Positions 1-6,938 of a stretch of DNA of 16,490 nt are shown in pieces. This stretch comes from Symbiodinium natans (Eukaryota; Sar; Dinophyceae; Suessiales; Symbiodiniaceae): positions 1-16,490 of the forward strand of contig CAJNDS010001497.1 of NCBI GenBank assembly GCA_905221605.1. The letters run 5' to 3'. Below the pieces are notes generated by a model. That model had not been told where the DNA came from. It ran no database searches and worked only from the letters and a program-made list of their open reading frames with translations. Both the position numbers and the translations under genes were made by a program. Numbering within the stretch: the first letter of the stretch is position 1; every line of letters begins with the position of its first letter.

Positions 1-107
1 GAAATCAGGGTTCTTAGGTGTGCCCCCTGGGTTGCCTTGGCTCGGATATTTCTTTGGTGCACTGGGGTTGGGGCCGTCTAGAGCTCCCCCCTCTTGCTTC
101 ATTGGAG

Positions 108-177
108 GCTTGAAAGTGTCCCCACGATCACCGTCGAGGGCGGCGTGCTGCCCCTGAATCTGCCGGGGGCCTCGTGG
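108..177 (+). CDS. exon candidate, unknown protein (region A)
   Basis: The block is open in the frame of 118 and reads ESVPTITVEGGVLPLNLPGA followed by SW. It starts after a pyrimidine-rich stretch ending in GGAG at 107 and ends at a GTGTTAGG donor (178). The next 220 bases are degenerate CCCTAAA repeat, as expected for an intron. No family is recognised, and the link to the next exon is not in phase, so an exon may be missing. Confidence 0.4.
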
Positions 178-180
178 GTG

Positions 181-400
181 TTAGGTCCGAGTAGAGCCCT
201 AAACCCCAAAACACACCCCTAAAACAACAAACCTTGACCCCGCAAACCCCACACCCTAAAACCCCAATCGCTCGACCCCAGACCCTATAAGCCCCGAACC
301 TTAAAGCTCCAATCCTTGCGTGTAAGACCCGAAACGCCGAACTCGCGAAACCCCAACCTCCCTTATCTCCGATGGCCGCAACCCTGAACCCTAAACCCTC
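181..400. repeat. degenerate CCCTAAA telomere-like array
   Basis: Units such as CCCTAAA, CCCCTAAAA, CCCTATAA and CCCTGAA recur with many substitutions. The minus-strand ORF over 128-415 is an artefact of this low-complexity sequence. The array is probably intronic between the exon candidates at 108-177 and 552-645. Confidence 0.8.
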
Positions 401-458
401 GTCCCAAGACCCCAATCAGCCCGGATCAGACCCAATCAGCCCCTCAACCCTCAGCATC

Positions 459-549
459 GCTTAAGGGGTTCAGGGTTTAGGGTTTAGGATTTAAATTAGG
501 GTTTGAGGTTTGGGGTTTAGTTAGGGTTTAGGGTTTAGGGTTGGGGCCT
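459..549. repeat. TTTAGGG telomere-like array
   Basis: TTTAGGG with variants TTTAGGA, TTTGAGG and TTTGGGG, ending next to the CCTAG acceptor of the exon that begins at 552. Its orientation is opposite to the array at 181-400. Confidence 0.85.
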
Positions 550-551
550 AG

Positions 552-645
552 AATAACTTATGCATTGGGCATTTCCTTCAAGCCAAGGGGACATCGACCG
601 CTCCTCCCCGAAGCTCTGCGTGCGTTGAAGTGCGCCGACAGGGGG
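552..645 (+). CDS. exon candidate, unknown protein (region A)
   Basis: Open block with the peptide ALGISFKPRGHRPLLPEALR, preceded by CCTAG (acceptor) and followed by GTGCGAGG (donor at 646). The mixed, non-repetitive amino acid composition contrasts with the GFGVLG-type translation of the array that follows. It starts with one leftover base and ends in phase 0. No domain recognised. Confidence 0.45.
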
Positions 646-655
646 GTGCGAGGGT

Positions 656-802
656 GTAGGGTTTGGGGTTTAGGGTTTGGGGTTTTGGGGTTTTGGGGTT
701 TTGGGGTTTTGGGGTTTTGGGGTTTTGGGGTTTTGGGGTTTTGGGGTTTTGGGGTTTAGGGGGTTAGGGGTTTAGGGGTTTGGGGGTTTAGGGGTTTAGG
801 GT
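656..802. repeat. GGGGTTTT octamer array within TTTAGGG array
   Basis: Nine perfect copies of GGGGTTTT fill 679-750. They are flanked by TTTGGGG, TTTAGGG and TTTAGGGG variants up to 802. The octamer is the telomere unit known from some ciliates, but here it is embedded in an internal TTTAGGG tract. The whole tract is G-rich on the plus strand and could form G-quadruplexes. It is probably intronic. Confidence 0.9.
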
Positions 803-842
803 TCACTGGACGGGTCTTGATCATGGTGCTTAATCTCGGCAG

Positions 843-990
843 GTTCCGCCTTTTTGGGGCCTCCAGATGGTTCAACTTCGAACCCAAAGTGTTTCTCATC
901 GACTCGCAGCGCGACAGCTGCCTCTGCATTGCCGCCGCACTGGCAGCTTTTGAACCCTCGCACGCCAGAGTATTGTTCTCGTTGAGTACT
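843..990 (+). CDS. exon candidate, unknown protein (region A)
   Basis: Plus-strand open block containing WFNFEPKVFLIDSQRDSCLC and then an alanine-rich hydrophobic stretch. It follows CTCGGCAG (acceptor) and ends at GTAGGT (donor at 991). If not spliced, the frame would stop at TGA 1012-1014. Overlapping minus-strand ORFs (756-1017) are also open, so strand choice rests on agreement with neighbouring exons. No family recognised. Confidence 0.4.
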
Positions 991-1797
991 GTAGGTTCTA
1001 GTTGCAAGGGATGACAAAATGTAGCATGTTAAATTTTCTAGGGTTCTTAAGGGAGGGGTGTCCCTCCCTTAAGAATTTGTTCAGGGCTTAGCGTCACTGT
1101 TTTGGGTCTGGGGGTCGAAGATCGAACCTCAACCCCTGAACGCGGGTTTTAGGGGCTCAGGGCTCTTCTTGCTTTAAGGGTGGTGTCATTTCGTGGGGTT
1201 TTCAGGTTTGGCTTGGACTTTGCGGGGTTTTCAGGGTTGAGGCTAAGACGCGTGGTCTCGAAGCCCTCGAAGAACGAGCCTCTGAGGTACATTGTGCACA
1301 AGACGGGCGCAGGCGCGGCATGTCTACAGCTTCCTTTGGCTTAGGAGACTTGACGTGACAGGGTTCAAAGCTTTGAGGTTGAAGCGTTCAGAGCTTAAGG
1401 CCCTCAGGTTTCAGGGTTTAGTGGGTTTCAGGGATTAGGGTCCTCAAAAAGGTCCTACAGTATTAATCACGAAGCCCCGAGCCCTAAACCCTTGTCGCCT
1501 TTCACGCGCCGTGTTGTCGAACTGATTTTGAATCCCATTGCAAGATGCAAACCAAGGGGACTCAGAACCTTCGCGTTCACAAGGTGCTCACAAACCCCAG
1601 AGGCCCCTACGGCTCCTGAACCCTGAACCCTTAACCCTTAAACCCTAAATAAACCTTAAACCGAAACCCCTAAACCCGAAAAAGCCTAATCCCTTAAACC
1701 CCTAAACCCCCAAAGCCCTAAACCCTTGAACCCCTAAACCCTAAGCCCTCGGAAAACCTAAACCCTAAGCCCTCGAGTTTTTGTCATGTGTTGCCAG
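991..1797. other. no resolved gene; ambiguous short open blocks and degenerate repeat
   Basis: Two unique patches could hold exons. One near 1246-1345 reads NEPLRYIVHKTGAGAAC on plus. The other, near 1497-1615, is open in two plus frames and also on minus, where it is flanked by a CAG acceptor and a GTTTAGGG donor. Neither can be assigned a strand. A degenerate CCCTAAA array occupies 1617-1776, and scattered TTCAGGG-type units lie at 1386-1440. A 10-base palindromic pair CTTAAGGGAG/CTCCCTTAAG occurs at 1046-1072. Confidence 0.5.
1617..1776. repeat. degenerate CCCTAAA array
   Basis: Units CCCTAAA, CCCCTAAA, CCCTTAA and CCCTAAG alternate. The array precedes the CCAG acceptor of the exon at 1798. 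Confidence 0.85.
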
Positions 1798-1868
1798 GAG
1801 TGGTGATCTCTTCCGAATGGCGCAGGAGCCCTTCACTCCTGGAAGAGGCCCGGAGACAAAGAAGACTG
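1798..1868 (+). CDS. exon candidate, unknown protein (region A)
   Basis: After TTGCCAG the plus strand is open and reads GDLFRMAQEPFTPGRGPETK followed by KT, ending at a GTAGTC donor (1869). It starts with one leftover base and ends in phase 1. The next sequence is a TTTAGGG/CTTAGGG array (1883-1976). Composition is convincing, but no family is recognised. Confidence 0.5.
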
Positions 1869-1882
1869 GTAGTCCGAACTCC

Positions 1883-1976
1883 AGGGTTTAGGGCTTTGGG
1901 CTTAGGGCTTAGGGTTTAGGGCTTAGGCTTTAGGGCTTTGGGCTGAGGGCTTTGAAATTTAGACTTTTTGGGCTTA
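1883..1976. repeat. TTTAGGG / GCTTAGGG degenerate array
   Basis: Alternating GGTTTAGGG, GGCTTTGGG and GGCTTAGGG units directly downstream of the exon at 1798-1868. Confidence 0.8.
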
Positions 1977-1997
1977 GGGTCCAACATGTGGGGGGTT

Positions 1998-2315
1998 TCA
2001 CAGACGAGGGCTTCCTTTCCACGAGGGAACGATGGTGCTAGGGGTGGTTGTAGTGGGGGACCCTTGTTTGTTTTGACATTTCATGTGCAGGTTGAGCTGG
2101 ATTACAGGCCCTTTCTTGCACCCAAGACGATAAGGACCCCTAAACCGTGAGACCATTAAACATAAAGCCCTTAACCCCTGAAAGAAGAACCACATCGGTC
2201 GCCTTGCGCAGGATTCACGATCTGAGCCTAAGCCATCACCTCTTCGGGTTCCGGGTTTGGAGTTTCGCGTTACGTAAAGGTTTGGATCTTAGGCTCTGGA
2301 TATTCTTGGGTTTAG
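1998..2315. other. unresolved unique segment
   Basis: Plus frame 1968-2150 and minus frame 1998-2195 are both open. The plus frame after ATGTGCAG at 2090 reads VELDYRPFLAPKTIRTP, which could be a short exon, but no donor is clear. Nothing else is supported before the TTTAG acceptor at 2315. Confidence 0.35.
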
Positions 2316-2422
2316 GGTGAACGCGTCCCTGACAGACTTGAAGGCTGCGAGTTCGGGATTGTGGGGGGGGTGGGCGCACAGCTTTCCGCTTGCAGCGGTG
2401 GTGCAAGTGCCGATTCAGACGG
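2316..2422 (+). CDS. exon candidate, unknown protein (region A)
   Basis: The acceptor is the repeat unit itself (GGGTTTAG, ending 2315). The open block reads VNASLTDLKAASSGLWGGWA then HSFPLAAVVQVPIQ and ends at GTGGTG (2423). It starts with one leftover base and ends in phase 1. A CCCTAAA array follows. No family recognised. Confidence 0.5.
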
Positions 2423-2434
2423 GTGGTGTACTAC

Positions 2435-2544
2435 AGCCCTAAACCTAAACCCTAAACCCTAAACCCTAAATCCTAAACCCTAAACCCTAAACCTTAAACC
2501 CTAAACCCTAAACCGGCCTAAACCCTAAACCCGAAACCCTAAAC
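2435..2544. repeat. CCCTAAA telomere-like array
   Basis: Mostly perfect CCCTAAA with a few variants (CCCTTAAA, CCGGCCTAAA, CCCGAAA). Confidence 0.95.
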
Positions 2545-2639
2545 GGTTTTTGGGTGAAGGCTTGGAAGTGGACTCATGCATAGTTTTTAGGGTTGGGAGG
2601 GGTTGCGTGGAGCTACTTTGTGCCATCGACTGCAGACTC

Positions 2640-2699
2640 CTAACCCTAAACCCTAGACCCCAAACCCCAAACCCGAAACCCTAAACCCTAAACCCTAAA
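2640..2699. repeat. CCCTAAA telomere-like array
   Basis: CCCTAAA with CCCCAAA and CCCGAAA variants. The 95 bases between this and the previous array are open on both strands and could not be assigned. Confidence 0.9.
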
Positions 2700-2789
2700 T
2701 GTCGGGTTTAGGGCTCATGAAGCCCCATACCCTAAACCCCTAAAGCCCCTTCTTCAGCCCTACGACCCTGAAGCCCTGCTCCGTATAAC

Positions 2790-2893
2790 CCCTAAACCCT
2801 AAACCCTAAACCCTAAACCCTAAACCCTAAACCCTAAACCCTAAACCCTAAACCCTAAACCCTAAACCCTAAACCCTAAACCCTAAACCCTAA
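2790..2893. repeat. perfect (CCCTAAA)14 array, left arm of inverted pair
   Basis: Fourteen perfect copies fill 2790-2887, followed by CCCTAA. It is the exact reverse complement of the array at 2988-3085, with 100 bases between the two. It ends eight bases before the exon at 2899. Confidence 0.97.
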
Positions 2894-2898
2894 CACAG

Positions 2899-2957
2899 CA
2901 GACGCAGGCCCAGACTGCCCTGAGAGCGCTTGGGATGACGCTGGGCTCAGAAAGTGG
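2899..2957 (+). CDS. short exon between inverted telomere arrays (region A)
   Basis: Acceptor AACACAG follows the CCCTAAA array directly; donor GTTTGGGG (2958) leads into the TTTAGGG array. The 59-nt block reads QTQAQTALRALGMTLGSES and ends in phase 2. The first base of the exon candidate at 3897 completes that codon in phase, so the two may be consecutive exons. The length fits the median of other exons here. No family recognised. Confidence 0.5.
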
Positions 2958-2966
2958 GTTTGGGGG

Positions 2967-3094
2967 TCTTAGGGTTTAGGGTTCGGGTTTAGGGTTTAGG
3001 GTTTAGGGTTTAGGGTTTAGGGTTTAGGGTTTAGGGTTTAGGGTTTAGGGTTTAGGGTTTAGGGTTTAGGGTTTAGGGTTTAGGGTTAGGGTCT
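2967..3094. repeat. perfect (TTTAGGG)14 array, right arm of inverted pair
   Basis: Fourteen perfect TTTAGGG copies fill 2988-3085, preceded by TTAGGG and TTCGGG variants and followed by a 6-nt TTAGGG unit. Confidence 0.97.
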
Positions 3095-3159
3095 AGGGGC
3101 TGTAGGTTTTTTTGGTTGTTGGAGGTTTAGGGTTTCGGGGTTTAGGGTTGAGGGCATAG

Positions 3160-3443
3160 CCTCATATAGATCCCCTGAAAAATTGAGCTTTTTCAGGGCA
3201 GGGATGTTGGATTTTGCGCAAAGTTCCGGGCGGGCAGAAGATTTTCCTGGGCTGAGATACCAGTCCTCCTTTGGTTTTCAGTACCAGGCTTAGGTATATA
3301 CCATCATGCACGTCTTCGGAGATCCAAGGCACAACGTAAGCATGACTGAGTGTGCGGAGTGTTCCACAAGTTCCTTGGGGTGCAACACGCGATCCCTGAT
3401 CCACAGCGGCTATTCTTGGAGGTTCATGGTACTTATCAAGCAA
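3160..3443. other. unresolved unique segment with opposing open frames
   Basis: The minus strand is open for 93 codons (3162-3443). The plus strand has an open block after TTTTCAG (3280) containing MHVFGDPRHNVSMTEC and continuing to 3447. Both look protein-like; a GTAAGC donor-like site at 3336 favours plus. The right end enters the foldback element at 3415-3554. No function proposed. Confidence 0.3.
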
Positions 3444-3554
3444 TTATAGCTGTACTTATCACCCGCTTATAAGCCCCTCAAGAGCCCCAATATGGTTTTA
3501 AGTGCAGTTATAAGTACAGTGATATTTGGCCAATAAGTACCATGAACCTCCAAG
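3415..3554. repeat. foldback element with 22-bp perfect terminal inverted repeats
   Basis: Arms 3415-3436 and 3533-3554 are perfect reverse complements (CTTGGAGGTTCATGGTACTT plus AT). A nested 10-bp pair, CTGTACTTAT at 3450-3459 and ATAAGTACAG at 3510-3519, lies inside, and the palindrome GCTTATAAGC sits at 3465-3474. The element is 140 bp and carries no coding capacity of its own. It resembles a small MITE or a structured hairpin; no clear target-site duplication was seen. A plus-strand open block, MNLQVPYTLGHG onward, starts in the right arm at 3541. Confidence 0.8.
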
Positions 3555-3714
3555 TGCCCTACACCCTTGGCCACGGTATGTGTGGCAAAATGTCGCCAGC
3601 TGAGGGTAGGAGCCAACAGCTCCTGGATTTGGGGTGTAGGGTCTAGGCTTTGGGGCTTAGAGTTCAAACCTTAAACCCAGGTAACCCTTAAGCCCCCAAG
3701 GCCCAGATGGTTCG

Positions 3715-3890
3715 TTGTGTACTACGAATGGTTCTAATTCTTTGCAACATCAAAGTCTGTTTGCTTTTGCTTGATGTCATTGAACGCAGCTTCACTGATG
3801 TTTATGCATGTTTCTATTTTTTCTCATGTTTATTACACATGTTCAACATAATTTTCACTTTTTGCTTCTTTTTTGAATAATTCAAGTGTG
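3715..3890. other. AT-rich segment, probable intron
   Basis: This stretch is rich in T and A and lacks telomere units, unlike its surroundings. It ends in a T-rich tract and GCACCAG, a good acceptor for the exon at 3897. The open frame from ATG 3707 to TAA 3880 encodes mostly F, L, C and I and is best explained by the T-richness. Confidence 0.5.
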
Positions 3891-3896
3891 CACCAG

Positions 3897-3956
3897 GCGA
3901 ACACGGGGAGCCACCCCCGTCCTTCGCCCCAGGGAGGCCGGGGGCTCACAGCAGGG
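3897..3956 (+). CDS. exon candidate, unknown protein (region A)
   Basis: The 60-nt block follows GCACCAG and a long T-rich tract. It reads RTRGATPVLRPREAGGSQQ and ends at GTTGTGG (3957). It begins with one leftover base, matching the phase-2 end of the exon at 2899-2957. It is basic and proline/glycine-rich. No family recognised. Confidence 0.45.
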
Positions 3957-3959
3957 GTT

Positions 3960-4048
3960 GTGGTTTCGGGTTTGGGGTTTGGGGTTTAGGGTTTAGGAAT
4001 AGGGTTTAGGGTTTAGGGTTTAGGAATAGGGTTTAGGGTTTAGGGTGC
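3960..4048. repeat. TTTAGGG array with TTTAGGAATAGGG interruptions
   Basis: The interruption GGAATAGGG occurs twice at a 28-base spacing, so a larger unit of three copies plus interruption was duplicated. It lies directly downstream of the donor at 3957. Confidence 0.9.
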
Positions 4049-4432
4049 TACGAGATTTGGGGTCCTTTGGTCCTACAAACATCGGGTCCTGCGTCCTTTG
4101 GCTTTTGAGATTTTTATGTTTTGGAGACCCATCTCCTTCGCGGTAGGTCACGGGCTTTAGGGCGCGAAGGGTGGGGCTCTTGCACATGCAAAGGCAACTG
4201 CAATTTTTCAGCAGACTAGCATTCCAATTCTTAGTTATGATTCTGATGATCGCAAGAAGAAGAGTTAATCAACAGCATAATGAACATATTCTTGGCACGT
4301 GATCGAACCCAGGCCGGGGTACTGCAGACAGAAAGGCGTTCGGAAGCGCAATGAACCGCGAAACGCTTTAAAGGGCTGTCTGGAGGATTGCGGCGACTGG
4401 GCTCAGTGCTTGACACCACCTGGGAGTTTAGC
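4049..4432. other. no supported gene
   Basis: Unique sequence with short open frames on both strands (minus 4231-4434, plus from ATG 4280 for about 24 codons). None has good splice context or a recognisable motif. Confidence 0.4.
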
Positions 4433-4530
4433 AAAATAGGGGGCCGCTATTATCGACCCCCAAGTAGTAGGATTCCCTTATAATCAATAAGGACCCCAAT
4501 AAGGTACTCCCAATTTCGAAAACCCCCATG
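4433..4530. repeat. dispersed ~100-bp repeat, copy 1
   Basis: Shares with 5425-5520 and 14391-14482 the ordered blocks AAAATAGGGG, GACCCCCAA, GTAGGATTCCCTTATA, AGGACCCCAATAAGGTAC and TTCGAAAACCCCCA. It is not a telomere-type repeat and has no coding capacity. Possibly a small mobile element or introner-like unit. Confidence 0.85.
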
Positions 4531-4593
4531 TGATTCCAAAAGACAGGCTCAGGGTTCGAATCTAGGTCTACACGGTCGTGTGTTGAGGGCTGA

Positions 4594-4872
4594 GTGTCGG
4601 GACCCGAAAGAAGTAGGGAAGTGCTCGGTTCGGCTGCGAAAAAGTCCCTAAGAATTCGCGCAGGGAAGGTGGACCCTTTAGGTTCCTGCGCTTCGGGAAG
4701 CCCGAACCCTTCCCAGGAGCCGTACCTGTTGCCAAGTGACGTGGGCTGGGGTCCTACATTTGGTGTAGGTTGGCTCCGGAGTCATACCTCCTCCAATGAC
4801 GAGTTCCTGGGGCAAGGTTCCATGCGTCAGACTCGCCTCGTCCGACGATCGCTCCTTGAATGCCGCTCCTAG
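4594..4872 (+). other. 92-codon open frame, coding status unclear
   Basis: The frame opens with a non-ATG start and ends at TAG 4870-4872. It is rich in S, G, R and P with no recognisable motif, and has no flanking splice signals like those of the better exons. A short internal mirror (GGGGTCCTACATTTGGTGTAGG, shown here only by its ends GTCCTAC and GTGTAGG) lies at 4750-4771. It may be noncoding. Confidence 0.25.
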
Positions 4873-5336
4873 AATTCCCCCCCCCTAAACTACTTCACCC
4901 TCAACCCTAAACCCTCAAGCCCCTTCAACTAAGTTATTCTAAAGTAAAGAAGGAAGCTCCTCGAAACTTCCCGGGAAACTCCCCCAAACTTCCCCGAAAC
5001 TTTCCCTGCACCTGAACCCTCAAGAATTTCAAGGGGCTTGAGGGGTCTAGGATGAAAAGGGTCAGGGCCCAGGGCTGGGGTTTCAAGGTTCAGGCGTTTT
5101 GGTTTAGGGTTTGTGGGCTTTAGGGGCTTTAGGGGTTTTAGGGGTTTTAGGGGTTTTAGGGGTTTTAGGGGTTTTGGGGGTTTGGGTGTCCTTGATAGTA
5201 TGAGGGGGGATTCTAGTATCCCCTATGAGAATCCCTCTTGAGGACTTAAGGGGGCAAATCCCAAGGTTTAGGGGCTATAGGGATTTTAGGGTTTGGGGTC
5301 TTAGAGTTGATGGTTGAGGGTGGAGGGTCTGCGCAG
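4873..5336. other. repeat-rich stretch without a gene
   Basis: Contains a CCCTAAA remnant (4880-4925), a CTTCCCGGGAAACT / ACTTCCCCGAAACT duplicated motif (4965-5010), and TTTAGGGG-type sequence (5095-5180 and 5260-5310). No exon could be supported until the acceptor at 5336. Confidence 0.5.
5098..5185. repeat. GGGGTTTTA nonamer array
   Basis: Four perfect copies of the 9-nt unit GGGGTTTTA fill 5132-5167, flanked by GGGCTTTA and GGGGTTTT variants. Together with 679-750 it shows that unit length is not fixed at seven in this genome. Confidence 0.9.
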
Positions 5337-5387
5337 GAGCTGGTCGTCGGCACCCGCATCGACCCCGATAAGGAGGCGCAAAACTAA
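5337..5387 (+). CDS. possible terminal exon (region A)
   Basis: After TCTGCGCAG (acceptor ending 5336) the frame reads ELVVGTRIDPDKEAQN and ends in TAA (5385-5387). It is preceded by TTTAGGG-type intron sequence and could be the 3-prime end of the region A gene. Too short to identify. Confidence 0.4.
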   Translation, partial: ELVVGTRIDPDKEAQN

Positions 5388-5424
5388 GCACCTCAACCCA
5401 ATTTTCCCAAGGTGGTGGTTTACG

Positions 5425-5520
5425 AAAATAGGGGACCCCTTATTCTAGACCCCCAAATAGTAGGATTCCCTTATACTGAGGAACCCAAGAAGGTACCCCT
5501 AAATTCGGAAACCCCCAAGT
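5425..5520. repeat. dispersed ~100-bp repeat, copy 2
   Basis: Matches copy 1 over its whole length: AAAATAGGGGACCCCTTATT, AGACCCCCAAATAGTAGGAT, TCCCTTATA, AGGAACCC, AAGGTACCCCTAAATTCGG, AAACCCCCAAGT. It lies between the TAA at 5387 and the exon at 5549. Confidence 0.85.
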
Positions 5521-5548
5521 AAGCCCAGGGTTTTGGGTTAACCTTCAG

Positions 5549-5584
5549 AAGCCTTGAAGCCTGCGCGGCTGCAGAATTGAGAGG
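5549..5584 (+). CDS. short exon, unknown protein (gene B, 5-prime part)
   Basis: Acceptor ACCTTCAG, donor GTTTTAGGG (5585) supplied by the following array. The block reads SLEACAAAELR plus two bases (phase 2). The exon at 5682 supplies exactly one base to complete the codon, so both can be joined across a 97-nt intron of mostly TTTAGGG. Confidence 0.45.
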
Positions 5585-5635
5585 GTTTTAGGGTTTAGGG
5601 TTTAGGGTATAGGGTTTAGGGTTTAGGGTTTAGGG
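5585..5635. repeat. TTTAGGG array (intron body)
   Basis: Seven-base units with one TATAGGG variant; starts exactly at the donor of the exon ending 5584. Confidence 0.9.
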
Positions 5636-5681
5636 TGGAAGGGGCCGATCCCTAAGCCAGTCAGTGCTTGCCCATCCTTAG

Positions 5682-5722
5682 GCAGATGAGGCTTGCTGCT
5701 GCCATCCTTACCAAGCCTCCGG
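5682..5722 (+). CDS. short exon, unknown protein (gene B, 5-prime part)
   Basis: Acceptor GCCCATCCTTAG (5681), donor GTGGAC (5723). Peptide GQMRLAAAILTKPP when joined to the previous exon. Ends in phase 1. The following intron opens with a long CCCTAAA array. Confidence 0.45.
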
Positions 5723-5731
5723 GTGGACTCC

Positions 5732-5868
5732 CCCTAAACCCTAAACCCTAAACCCTAAACCCTAAACCCTAAACCCTAAACCCTAAACCCTAAACCCTAA
5801 ACCCTAAACCCTAAACCCTAATTAAACTTTAAACCCTAAAACCTAAAGCCTAAACTCGAAACCCTAAA
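5732..5868. repeat. (CCCTAAA)12 array and degenerate tail
   Basis: Twelve perfect copies fill 5732-5815, then variants ATTAAACTTTAAA, CCTAAAG and CTCGAAA. Confidence 0.95.
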
Positions 5869-5889
5869 CCATTTTGGAGTTCAGGGCGT

Positions 5890-6025
5890 GCGGTCTAAGT
5901 TTGGGGTTCAGGGTTTGGGGTTAGGGGTTTAGGGTTAGGGCCCGGGCTTTCTCTTTCCTAAGCTTACTAAGCCCTGAAACCCAAGCGCCAAGTCCTAAAC
6001 CCTAAACCCTAAACCCTAAACCCTG
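5890..6025. repeat. TTTAGGG patch then CCCTAAA patch
   Basis: A short TTTGGGG/TTTAGGG patch (5893-5942) is followed by a CCCTAAA patch (5995-6025) about 50 bases later, in inverted orientation. Confidence 0.85.
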
Positions 6026-6056
6026 AGTCAAGGACGAAACAACTGAACCCAACCAG

Positions 6057-6104
6057 GCCACTCTACGTCTCCGCTGGGCCGAGCGGCGCGCTAGGGAGCG
6101 GCTG
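6057..6104 (+). CDS. short exon, unknown protein (gene B)
   Basis: Acceptor CCCAACCAG (6056); donor GTGCTTG (6105). Sixteen codons in phase 0 on both sides read ATLRLRWAERRARERL, an arginine-rich helix-like segment. CCCTAAA units lie upstream and TTTAGGG units downstream. Confidence 0.5.
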
Positions 6105-6117
6105 GTGCTTGATTAGG

Positions 6118-6196
6118 GCTTATTGGGGTTCTGGGTTTAGGGCTAGGGTTTAGGATTTAGGGTTTAGGGTTCATAGGGGATCAGGGTTTAGGTGAT
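6118..6196. repeat. degenerate TTTAGGG array
   Basis: Units TTTAGGG, TTTAGGA and TTCAGGG in the intron after 6104. Confidence 0.85.
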
Positions 6197-6440
6197 TTCA
6201 GGAAGCTGCAATTGAGGAAGTAAGTTGTTGTGTCCACTTCAAGCCCTTGTGGCCCAGGGTTGCACTGAGGTTTGCGAAGATTCCTGGAAGTCGCGCTGAG
6301 GGTTTTCTTGTACTTGCGTTTGGGGGTTGCACGGGATGCTTAGGGGGAGGCTCAAAAAGGTTGCATGTAGGTTGTTCCCCGCTCTGGGTATTGGTAGAAT
6401 GTGTACGTACCTCTCCGCGCCCGTGTCTCCGGCCCGTCAG

Positions 6441-6498
6441 ACTCAGATGCTCTCGGCAGTTTGGCTTCAGAGCGCAGGCCTAAACCACGAGACCAAAA
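6441..6498 (+). CDS. exon, unknown protein (gene B)
   Basis: Acceptor GGCCCGTCAG with a pyrimidine-rich run before it; donor GTATGA (6499). Reads TQMLSAVWLQSAGLNHETK, starts in phase 0 (as required by the exon at 6057) and ends in phase 1. The two longer ORFs overlapping here (6247-6483 and 6327-6797) are mostly shadows plus a trinucleotide repeat. Confidence 0.5.
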
Positions 6499-6584
6499 GT
6501 ATGAATCGGAAAACTGTGCCCTCATCAGTCAGGGTTGCAATTGCAAGGGCGGAGTTGCGGTACCTTGTCAGGGTTTCAAAGTTT

Positions 6585-6776
6585 GCTGCTGCCGCTGCCA
6601 CTGCTGCCGCTGCTCCTGCTGCTGCCGCCGCTGCTCCTGCTGCTGCTTCTGCTGATGATTATGATTTTCATGATGACGACGATGTGACGAAGACTACGAT
6701 GACGACGTCGATGTTGTCGCTGACGATGATGAGGATGGGAATGGGGGTGAGGCTGAGGATAAGTATGAGGATGGTG
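6585..6776. repeat. GCTGCN then GAN trinucleotide repeats
   Basis: GCTGCT/GCTGCC units (about 6585-6652) pass into GAT/GAC/GAG units (about 6653-6776). One plus frame gives poly-Ala then Asp-rich peptide; the acidic reading then continues in the adjacent frame from about 6686 (DEDYDDDVDVVADDDEDGNG). It could be an intron repeat or a low-complexity acidic domain interrupted by a one-base shift. Confidence 0.7.
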
Positions 6777-6820
6777 ACTATGGTACAATGGTCTTGAAGT
6801 GTAAACTTGTGTGGATACAG

Positions 6821-6872
6821 ATTAACTGAAGACGCTCTTATCCAGAGGTGCTGGCGAGAGATTATTCTTTAT
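6821..6872 (+). CDS. exon, unknown protein (gene B)
   Basis: Acceptor GTGGATACAG (6820), donor GTACCC (6873). After one leftover base it reads LTEDALIQRCWREIILY and ends in phase 0, matching the next exon at 6939. The 66-nt intron after it holds CCCTAAA units and a strong TTCCCTTCTGCAG acceptor. Confidence 0.6.
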
Positions 6873-6938
6873 GTACCCTAACCGACCCTAAACCCTAAAA
6901 AACCCCATCTTAAGAGCAGCCCCAGTTCCCTTCTGCAG

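Noticed and set aside
128-415. 95-codon minus-strand gene
   Set aside because: Most of it is degenerate TTTAGGG sequence read as repeats, and a plus exon overlaps its end.
2790-3085. CRISPR-like array
   Set aside because: The repeat is a 7-nt telomere unit without spacers.
4299-4580. tRNA-like motifs (GATCGAACCC near 4304, GGTTCGAATCT near 4554)
   Set aside because: Stems next to the T-loop-like motif do not pair and no acceptor, D or anticodon arms could be built.
6327-6797. 156-codon Ala/Asp protein as one exon
   Set aside because: Half of it is a trinucleotide repeat with a frame change, and the N-terminal half is better explained by a 58-nt exon at 6441-6498.
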